From NCBI RefSeq assembly GCF_014656375.1, contig NZ_BNCH01000001.1:372001-436000 (forward strand): a DNA stretch of 64,000 nucleotides, written 5' to 3'. The stretch is from Aliiroseovarius zhejiangensis. GTDB lineage: Bacteria > Pseudomonadota > Alphaproteobacteria > Rhodobacterales > Rhodobacteraceae. Both the position numbers and the translations under genes were made by a program. This document shows, piece by piece, positions 57,764 to 64,000 of this stretch (position 1 is its first letter; each line of letters starts with the position of its first letter). The notes under the pieces are model-generated. The model saw only the letters and a program-made list of their open reading frames with translations. It had not been told where the DNA came from and ran no database searches.

Positions 57764-60055
57764 TTAAACGGGGCGATCCACCCGCATCGTCACATGCGCG
57801 GTTCCGCGCACGGCACGTGACCATTTCAGTTGTACCTGCTTGTAAGTTGCCCCCCGGTTCACCAACACATGCGGATTGTCCCAGACCTGAGCGTTCGAGC
57901 CGTCACGCAGATCGCCCTCGATCGTCACGCTGGACACGGTGCGCGCATTGCCACCAAAGGGGAAATAGGCGGACCCGTCCAGCGTCCAGGTCGCAGCGGA
58001 TGTGTTCTGGTTGAACTCCAACGTCACCGGAGAGACGGTCGCTTGCGTCACACCTGTGAAGGCGTTGTTCTCGAACGTCACGTCCTTCATGCTCCAGTAA
58101 TCCAGACCGGCATGGGTAGTCGACACCCCCTCGACCCGGTCGATCCAGCCAGCCAGCGTGCGGAAGGTGTTGTTGGTCACGTGCAGGCCAGACACATAAT
58201 GGCCGTTGCCGAAGGGTTTGATCAGGATCCATTTGAACCACGACGCCACGTCATTGGCGGTAAAGATATTGCCGGTGATGGTCATGCCTCCGAACGAGTA
58301 TTCGGACCCGTGATCGGGAACGGCGTCATGTTCGTTGTTCCATTCGATGAAACAGTTGTCGACGTAATTCCCATTCAGAACCGTCTTGTTGTTCTCGTAA
58401 GTGAACACCATACCGGCCACACGCGGCCCGTCCGTGACCTCATCCCCCTGAAACAAGTGGTTCCCCTGGATGATATGCCCCGACCCGTGCAGCACCATCG
58501 AGGTGCCCATCCGCTGAAACCGGTTGTCGCGGATCTTGGCGTCATTGGCATTCACGTTGAAGGCAACCGACTGTCGCGTGGTGGCGGGCTGGCTTTGTTC
58601 GTTCGAGACAAACTGGCAGCGATCCAGATGCAGATCCTGGCACCCACGCCCGACGGAACTGATGCCGCGGTTCTTCGGTTTGATGAAGAAACAGTCCTGA
58701 AAGACGAAGTTCTCGCCATCCCTTGGCAGCAAAACCGCCGACGCATGGCCGTTGCACTGAAACTCGACCTCGGTCAGGTTCATCCGGTTCACCTGGGCAA
58801 ACCCGCCGAAATCCAGCACGTATTTGTGCCGCGTGAACGTGTAGCTCTGGTTGGCGGCAGCCCCCCAAAGCGGCTGGCTCAGTTCGACCTCTGAGGCACT
58901 GATGTTCACTTCTTTGACGTAGACTTCGCGCCCCACGCCCGCGCCGGTCACGACAGAACCCGCCTGAACCGCCGCGACATTGGTGACATTGGTCAGCTTG
59001 TAGGGGTTGGCGGGGTTGTATTTGGCAGTGGAATTGGTGGTCTCACTATCCCAGGCTGACCCGCCGATCACATAGAACTGCCCGTTCTTGATCACGCGCC
59101 GGATCAGGAATGTGTCACCAGCGCTATAGGCCGCCTGCATGTCGATGGGCGCCGTGACATCGACCCGCCGCCCGCACATATCCAGTATCTCGTGATCGGC
59201 ATAGTGCAGAAGCGCTTGAAAAGCCTTGCGAAAGCCCAACTGCTCGTCGCCAAAGGCGTCGGCATAAGTGGGCAAATCGAAACTGCGGGTCAGAGAAAGA
59301 TAGACGTTATCGGCCATGGTCATCGTGCCCTCGAACCGAATATCTGCGTGAAGTGTCAGGTTCGACCCGATAAGGTAGCTGCCTTCAGGCACCAGAAGCG
59401 TGCGCCCGTTGGCGGCAGCATCGGCGGCTTCGAAGGCGGGTTTGTCATCGGTGACACCGTCACCTGCGGCCCCGAAATCACGCACATCGACCCAATCCAT
59501 CATGTCGCGCAGATAGGCCCCGGTCACATCCTCGACCACCAGGTCGTCAATCCGTACGACACCTCCGCTTGATCCGATCAGATCCAGTCCGACATGGGCA
59601 TACGCCACATCCGCCCCCCAGATGATATTGACACCATTGCGGCTGCCGGACCCGATAATGGCCGACACTTCGACCACCTCGCCATAAGCGGTGAGTGCCG
59701 TCACCGGGCCGGTTTCCAGGTTGCCGCCCGCATGGGCGCCACCGCTTTGTGCGGGCCACGCCGCCACCCGCACCGACGGCAGCGGGCCCGAGATCGCCTT
59801 CACCTTCGCGGACACACGCAGATAGCATCCCTGTTCATAAGGCGTCTGCCCCATATAACGCAGCTTTTGCGTGGAGTCGGTTTTCAGAAGTTCAAGGCAA
59901 CCGTCGAAATCCTGGTCTGCCGGTACAAGGGCGGCGTTGCCTGCCCCCGCATAGGTCAACGACCCCGGCGTTCCATCCTCGCTTGACCAGACCGTCAACC
60001 CATCTTCGAATGCTGGGGGCATGAAAACCACCCCATCGGTAAGCGCCTTGTTCAT
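57764..60055 (-). CDS. Large right-handed beta-helix (pectate-lyase-3 / GH28-related) protein
   Basis: 763 aa from the ATG after AAAGGGAAATC. Residues about 1-185 form a beta-rich module with a carbohydrate-binding look. From about 186 the pectate-lyase-3 motif WVDVRDFGAAGDGVTDDKPA begins a long parallel beta-helix with many N-rich turns (VTNNTFRTLAG, ITGNIFTAND, TFENNAFTG). No classical signal peptide. Polysaccharide binding or depolymerisation at the surface, or a tailspike-like role, are options; catalytic residues are not clear. No phage genes are nearby. Own terminator. Confidence 0.82.
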   Translation of the reverse strand: MNKALTDGVVFMPPAFEDGLTVWSSEDGTPGSLTYAGAGNAALVPADQDFDGCLELLKTDSTQKLRYMGQTPYEQGCYLRVSAKVKAISGPLPSVRVAAWPAQSGGAHAGGNLETGPVTALTAYGEVVEVSAIIGSGSRNGVNIIWGADVAYAHVGLDLIGSSGGVVRIDDLVVEDVTGAYLRDMMDWVDVRDFGAAGDGVTDDKPAFEAADAAANGRTLLVPEGSYLIGSNLTLHADIRFEGTMTMADNVYLSLTRSFDLPTYADAFGDEQLGFRKAFQALLHYADHEILDMCGRRVDVTAPIDMQAAYSAGDTFLIRRVIKNGQFYVIGGSAWDSETTNSTAKYNPANPYKLTNVTNVAAVQAGSVVTGAGVGREVYVKEVNISASEVELSQPLWGAAANQSYTFTRHKYVLDFGGFAQVNRMNLTEVEFQCNGHASAVLLPRDGENFVFQDCFFIKPKNRGISSVGRGCQDLHLDRCQFVSNEQSQPATTRQSVAFNVNANDAKIRDNRFQRMGTSMVLHGSGHIIQGNHLFQGDEVTDGPRVAGMVFTYENNKTVLNGNYVDNCFIEWNNEHDAVPDHGSEYSFGGMTITGNIFTANDVASWFKWILIKPFGNGHYVSGLHVTNNTFRTLAGWIDRVEGVSTTHAGLDYWSMKDVTFENNAFTGVTQATVSPVTLEFNQNTSAATWTLDGSAYFPFGGNARTVSSVTIEGDLRDGSNAQVWDNPHVLVNRGATYKQVQLKWSRAVRGTAHVTMRVDRPV

Positions 60056-60199
60056 TGATTTCCCTTTCAGGTCCAGACATGCAGCCCCCTTTGGCGATGC
60101 ATCATAGACGCACCGCCCATCGCGCATGGGCGACGGGGCAGAAAACAGCGAAAGAGCTATCAATCAGGCGTTAACGAGACGGAACAGGAGCGAACGCTG

Positions 60200-60237
60200 G
60201 CCTGTTTGCGCAACGCAAAACGGCGCACCAAACAGGC
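60200..60237. promoter_or_regulatory. Stem-loop between lysS and the beta-helix gene
   Basis: GCCTGTTTG and CAAACAGGC form a 9-bp stem, with possible inner CGC/GCG pairing in a 20-base loop. No T-run follows on the minus strand, so termination would not be intrinsic. The rest of the 213-bp gap shows nothing. Confidence 0.35.
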
Positions 60238-60268
60238 ACGCCGTGTGTTGGGTCGGGACAGGAAATCC

Positions 60269-61915
60269 CTATTTCATCAACTCGCCCGCAAGACCCTGAT
60301 CAATCAGGGTGGCGGTTTCCGCGACTCCATAAAGGGCGGCGAAACTGCCGAAACGCGGCCCTTGGCTTGCGCCCAGAAACACCTCGTACAGCGCCTTGAA
60401 CCAGTCGCGCAGGTTGTCGAACCCATGCAACTTGCCCACAGCAAAAACGATGGATTGCAGGAACTCGTCCGAGGTGAAATCAACCTCGGGTGCCGGGTCG
60501 TCATTGCCCATCTGGGCGTTTTTGCGCGCGATCACGTCCAGCGCCTTATCCCCATCGCGAAACGCCGCCGCAAGTTCTTCCATCGCGGCACGTTCCTGAT
60601 CGGTCGGCGCGCGGAAGGTGCGTGCAGGCGCCACGAAGTCCTGAAAGTACTTCACGGCATAGCCAGCCGCCGCGTCCAGATCAGGATGCGTCTCAGGCGA
60701 GGCCTCGGGTGCGTACCGCTTGATGAACCCCCAAAGCTGATCCTTGTCATCCGCCGATGCAACCGACGCCAGGTTCAACAGCATCGAGAACGAAACCACC
60801 ATGTTGGATTGCGGCACGTCGCCGCCATGGATGTGCCAGACCGGGTTGTTCAACTGCCCTTTCAGGTCTTGCTTGTGATAGGCATTCAGTTGCTGATGAT
60901 ATTCATCCATCGCCTTCGGTATCACGTCGAAATGCATCCGTTTCGCGGTCTTCGGCTTCAGATACATGAAATACGCAAGACTCTCGGTCGAGGCATAGGT
61001 CAGCCACTCATCAATCGACACCCCATTGCCGCTGGTCTTGGAAATCTTCTGCCCGTTCTCGTCGAGAAACAGCTCATAGGTGAAGTGCTCGGGTGCAGGC
61101 CAGCCAAGGATGCGGCAGATCTTGTCATAGATCGGCGTGTTGGTGGAATGGTCCTTGCCATACATCTCGAAATCGACTTCCAGCGCCGCCCAGCGCGCGC
61201 CGAAATCGGGTTTCCATTGCAGCTTCACATTGCCACCCGTCACCGGCAGGGTCCACTCGCGCCCATCCTCGTCGTCGAAAGTGATCGTGTGGTTTTCAGC
61301 GTTCACCTCTTTCATCGGCACATAGAGCACCCGCCCCGTTTCGGGGTGGATCGGCAGGAAAATGGAATAGGTCTGACGACGTTCTTCACGCAGGGATTTC
61401 AGCATCACCTCCATGATCGCGTCATATTTCTCAACTGCGCGTTTCAGCACTTCGTCAAACTGACCAGAGCCATAGAACTCAGTTGCCGAGTAGAACTCGT
61501 ATTTAAACCCGAACGTGTCCAGAAAGCGGCGCAACATGGCGTTGTTGTGATGGCCGAAACTCTCATACTCACAAAACGGATCGGGCACCGAGGTCAGCGG
61601 TTTTTGCAAATGTGCCTTCAACCCCTCGGCATTGGGCACGTTGCCGGGGATCTTACGCATCCCGTCCAGATCGTCGGAAAAACAGATCAGTTTGGTCGGA
61701 ATGTCCGAGATCACTTCGAACGCGCGCTGGATCATCGTGGTGCGCGCCACCTCGCCAAAGGTGCCGATATGGGGCAGACCCGACGGGCCATAGCCCGTTT
61801 CAAACAGCACGTATCCCTTTTCGGGCGGCGCCTTTTGATAGCGTTTGAGCACCCGGCGCGCCTCTTCAAAGGGCCAGGCTTTCGAACTCATCGCGGCGTC
61901 TCGCATCTCGGACAT
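60269..61915 (-). CDS. lysS: Class I lysyl-tRNA synthetase
   Basis: 548 aa from ATG 61915 (GGAA nine bases upstream); ATG 61924 and 61951 are alternatives. This is the archaeal-type class I enzyme also used by alphaproteobacteria. HIGH motif as [11 protein letters not shown] and KMSKS as KISKTSGNG. It charges tRNA-Lys. No class II LysRS is in the window. Divergent from the TerB-like gene. Confidence 0.95.
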   Translation of the reverse strand: MSEMRDAAMSSKAWPFEEARRVLKRYQKAPPEKGYVLFETGYGPSGLPHIGTFGEVARTTMIQRAFEVISDIPTKLICFSDDLDGMRKIPGNVPNAEGLKAHLQKPLTSVPDPFCEYESFGHHNNAMLRRFLDTFGFKYEFYSATEFYGSGQFDEVLKRAVEKYDAIMEVMLKSLREERRQTYSIFLPIHPETGRVLYVPMKEVNAENHTITFDDEDGREWTLPVTGGNVKLQWKPDFGARWAALEVDFEMYGKDHSTNTPIYDKICRILGWPAPEHFTYELFLDENGQKISKTSGNGVSIDEWLTYASTESLAYFMYLKPKTAKRMHFDVIPKAMDEYHQQLNAYHKQDLKGQLNNPVWHIHGGDVPQSNMVVSFSMLLNLASVASADDKDQLWGFIKRYAPEASPETHPDLDAAAGYAVKYFQDFVAPARTFRAPTDQERAAMEELAAAFRDGDKALDVIARKNAQMGNDDPAPEVDFTSDEFLQSIVFAVGKLHGFDNLRDWFKALYEVFLGASQGPRFGSFAALYGVAETATLIDQGLAGELMK

Positions 61916-62036
61916 ATGCTTCATTCCTTGATTGGCGCGGCCATATGGCACGCGCGGCTATGTACAGGTGTTCTCCCTATTGCGATGGACGCGCCGGGTC
62001 AATATTCTGCACTGCAACAGACAGGAGCGAACACAC

Positions 62037-62459
62037 GTGCAACAGACCCCCCATTCGATGACCGCCGAAGACAGCCTGATCGCTGTGATGGTGGCGGTCT
62101 CCGCCTCGGACGAACAGATCACGTCGGCCGAACTGGTCACGATCGAAAGTATCGTCAATCACCTGCCGGTGTTTGCGAAATACGATCCGGACCGCATCAA
62201 GACCGTGTCGCAAACAGTGTTCGACCTGTTCGGCGTCGAAGACGGGCTGGATGCCCTGTTCGGACTGGTTCGTGAAAACCTACCTGAACCGCTTTGGGAA
62301 ACCGCCTATGCGCTGGCCTGTGACGTGGCAGCCGCCGATGGCGAGCTTCAGGGGCCGGAATTGCGTATCCTGGAAGAAATCCGATACGAGTTGAACATCG
62401 AACGCCTGCACGCCGCGGCGATCGAACGCGGTGCGCGGGCGCGGCATATGACGATTTGA
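62037..62459 (+). CDS. TerB-family protein, GTG start
   Basis: 140 aa from GTG 62037, with AGGAG nine bases upstream; ATG 62058 is an alternative. All-helical TerB-like fold: AEDSLIAVMVAVSASDEQI and ACDVAAADGELQGPELRIL hold the acidic metal-binding repeats. Often linked to stress response. No ter operon partners are here, so tellurite resistance is not implied. Confidence 0.88.
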   Translation: MQQTPHSMTAEDSLIAVMVAVSASDEQITSAELVTIESIVNHLPVFAKYDPDRIKTVSQTVFDLFGVEDGLDALFGLVRENLPEPLWETAYALACDVAAADGELQGPELRILEEIRYELNIERLHAAAIERGARARHMTI

Positions 62460-62540
62460 CCCAACGATCGGTGCGGCGCGTTGCACCCGCCCGTATCTCT
62501 CCCGGCATCAACCCAATCCGCCTTATTTGAAGGGACCGAC

Positions 62541-63242
62541 ATGCTCGACCAGTTCGACATTACCAAACGCTGGCCGGCGAAAGACGCCAGCGTCATTCAG
62601 CTGTATTCATTGCCAACGCCCAACGGCATCAAGGTCTCGGCCATGCTGGAGGAAACTGGGCTGCCCTATGAGGCACATCTGGTCAGCTTCGCAGCCGACG
62701 ACCAGCACACACCAGAATTCCTGTCACTGAACCCCAACAACAAGATCCCGGCGATCATTGACCCAAACGGCCCGAATGGCGCCCCGCTGCCCTTGTGGGA
62801 AAGCGGCGCGATCCTGATCTATCTGGCAGAAAAATCCGGAAAGCTACTGCCGTCAGACGCCGCGAAGCGCGCCGAGGTGCTGCAATGGCTGATGTGGCAG
62901 ATGGGAGGCTTCGGCCCAATGCTCGGACAGTTCGGTTTTTTCTATGCCTATGGCGGGAAAGAGATCGAAGACCCGCGCCCTCTGGACCGCTACAAGGCCG
63001 AGGCCAAGCGCCTGCTTTCTGTACTGGATCAGCGGCTTGACGGTCGCTCGGTGGTGGCGGGCGACGCATACTCGATTGCCGACATAGCGATCTGGCCCTG
63101 GGTGCGGGCGCTGTTCACCGGATACAAGGCATCCGAGGTTCTGGGGTTGGAAAAATACGCCAATGTCCTGCGTTGGCACACCGAATGCGCGGATCGGCCC
63201 GCGTCTCAGGCGGCTGTCAATATTCCGGCATCACCGGAGTAA
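62541..63242 (+). CDS. Glutathione S-transferase (Ure2p/YghU-like)
   Basis: 233 aa from the ATG after AAGGGAC. N-terminal thioredoxin fold (IQLYSLPTPNGIKVSAMLEE, NKIPAIIDPNG, ESGAILIYLAEKSG) and C-terminal helical domain (WQMGGFGPMLGQ, YSIADIAIWPW). The TPNGIKV active-site segment is like YfcG/YghU, disulfide-bond reductases using glutathione. Located 81 bp after the TerB-like gene. Confidence 0.92.
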   Translation: MLDQFDITKRWPAKDASVIQLYSLPTPNGIKVSAMLEETGLPYEAHLVSFAADDQHTPEFLSLNPNNKIPAIIDPNGPNGAPLPLWESGAILIYLAEKSGKLLPSDAAKRAEVLQWLMWQMGGFGPMLGQFGFFYAYGGKEIEDPRPLDRYKAEAKRLLSVLDQRLDGRSVVAGDAYSIADIAIWPWVRALFTGYKASEVLGLEKYANVLRWHTECADRPASQAAVNIPASPE

Positions 63243-63271
63243 CGACCAGCCACCAGGGCGGCAGCCCCCGA

Positions 63272-64000
63272 TCAGGTGCCATATTCCAGGGCCCAGCGGG
63301 ACAGAAGCTGGTGTTGCAACACGCGCGAGCGGCGGCTCCAGCCCTTTGCGCCTGGGGGTCGTTCGCGGTTGGCCCGTGGAATGGCGGCGCGTCGCTCCAG
63401 ATCCGCCGTAAAGATGGCAAAGCTCAGCAGTCGCCCCTCCGGTGCTGTCAGGTATCCGGCCAGCGAACTGACGAAATTCAAGGTGCCGGTCTTTGCCTTG
63501 ACCGCATAGGCGGCGTCATTGATCGCCCGTCCCCTTGCATCCAGAGGGGTCACATTCTTCATCAAATCCTGCAAATACCCCTCGGGCCCGGCGCTGTTCA
63601 GCGCCTTCACCATGTCACTTGCGGACAGGCGAGATTGATCGCTCAACCCACTATGATCCTTGAAGAACGCGCGCTTGGCACCCAGTTCGGTGTTCATCCA
63701 GTCGGCCATGGCCGCACCCGAGGCTGCCAGACTGTCCGGCCTGCCGTCGCGGGTCGCACTGGCAGAAAGTCCGATCAATTCGGCCGTCAGGTTGGTTGAG
63801 TATTTCAGCATCCCCTGCGCCACCTCCCTCAGCGGACGCGAACGATGCGCCGCCAGCACGGTGCCGCCGGGCAGCGAAGGACGCGCCGTAGGGCTGGGCA
63901 AACGGATGCCTTCGCTGCGGGCCAGAACCTGAAAGACCTCGCCTGCGTAAAGGTCGGGGCGCCGCACCGGAAGCCAGCGAGACCCACCCTTTCCCAAAGC
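63272..64000 (-). CDS. dacB: D-Ala-D-Ala carboxypeptidase/endopeptidase (PBP4, peptidase S13), partial
   Basis: The last 242 residues or so; the gene continues past the window edge. SxN motif as YSTNLTAELIG and the KTG motif as KAKTGTLNFVSSLAGYL identify a class C penicillin-binding protein. The SxxK nucleophile lies in the missing N-terminal part. It trims peptidoglycan cross-links in the periplasm. Confidence 0.9.
   Translation of the reverse strand, partial: ALGKGGSRWLPVRRPDLYAGEVFQVLARSEGIRLPSPTARPSLPGGTVLAAHRSRPLREVAQGMLKYSTNLTAELIGLSASATRDGRPDSLAASGAAMADWMNTELGAKRAFFKDHSGLSDQSRLSASDMVKALNSAGPEGYLQDLMKNVTPLDARGRAINDAAYAVKAKTGTLNFVSSLAGYLTAPEGRLLSFAIFTADLERRAAIPRANRERPPGAKGWSRRSRVLQHQLLSRWALEYGT

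Noticed and set aside
60206-62275. 689-codon open frame opposite lysS
   Set aside because: Antisense shadow. lysS on the other strand has all class I LysRS motifs; the opposite frame has no recognisable domain and is rich in Arg/His/Gln, as expected from reverse reading of GC-rich codons.
62037-62459. Tellurite-resistance operon
   Set aside because: Only a lone TerB-like protein; no terZ, terC, terD or terE genes are present.

Overview
The window reads as chromosome of a GC-rich alphaproteobacterium of the family Rhodobacteraceae (Roseobacter group). The grounds are the gene orders dgt-argS-SPOR-nagZ-scpA-scpB and trpG-trpD-trpC-moaC-moeA-lexA, a class I lysyl-tRNA synthetase, ThyX, PhaR/phasin/PHA synthase genes with CTGC-N3-GCAG operators, and LexA boxes of the GAAC-N7-GAAC type. 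I saw no rRNA, tRNA, CRISPR array, intact insertion sequence or prophage. Start codons were chosen from ribosome-binding sites and family alignments. Many starts overlap the previous stop (ATGA, GTGA or TGATG), so translational coupling is common.

Region 1 (1-9516) is an unrecognised catabolic cluster. It holds a SnoaL-like domain joined in frame to a histidinol-dehydrogenase-family enzyme, two more double SnoaL-like proteins, an SDR dehydrogenase, a LacI-type regulator, a bicupin, a MetE-like zinc protein, an alpha/beta hydrolase and an RraA-type lyase. The genes mostly overlap or abut in two blocks. The substrate is unknown.

Region 2 (9574-25152) is mostly housekeeping: scpB-scpA-nagZ-SPOR-argS-dgt on the minus strand, an A-type Fe-S carrier diverging from dgt, then a flavoprotein, exonuclease III, nucleoside hydrolase, GNAT, SelO, an EEP-family hydrolase, a TetR regulator, a Fur-family regulator and a DMT permease. 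Region 3 (25236-33873) carries enolase with its terminator, a repeat-like double hairpin beside a small AT-richer gene, a DUF985 cupin, a YibQ-like protein, and the trp/moa/moe genes ending in lexA, whose promoter overlaps two LexA boxes.

Region 4 (33986-38540) is the polyhydroxyalkanoate locus phaR-phaP-phaC, with phaZ divergent from phaC and PhaR-type operators upstream of phaP and phaR and, more weakly, between phaC and phaZ. Region 5 (38704-43040) has a secreted protein, two alpha/beta hydrolases and thrS.

Region 6 (43445-46071) is a bufferin-type RiPP operon: a secreted four-cysteine DUF2282 precursor, a DUF692 multinuclear iron oxidase, a DUF2063 partner and a DoxX membrane protein, with a stem-loop between precursor and maturase. 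Family knowledge points to copper sequestration in the periplasm.

Region 7 (46079-64000) is mixed: a Spx/ArsC-like protein, a cold-shock protein, a second copy of the double hairpin beside an unknown membrane protein coupled to thyX, glyoxalase and DUF1194 genes, a MarR regulator, sdhE with an XRE regulator, an aspartate aminotransferase, a MATE pump, a lytic transglycosylase, a PPK2 kinase, a large beta-helix protein, lysS, a TerB-like protein, a glutathione transferase and the 3' part of a PBP4-type peptidase cut by the window edge.
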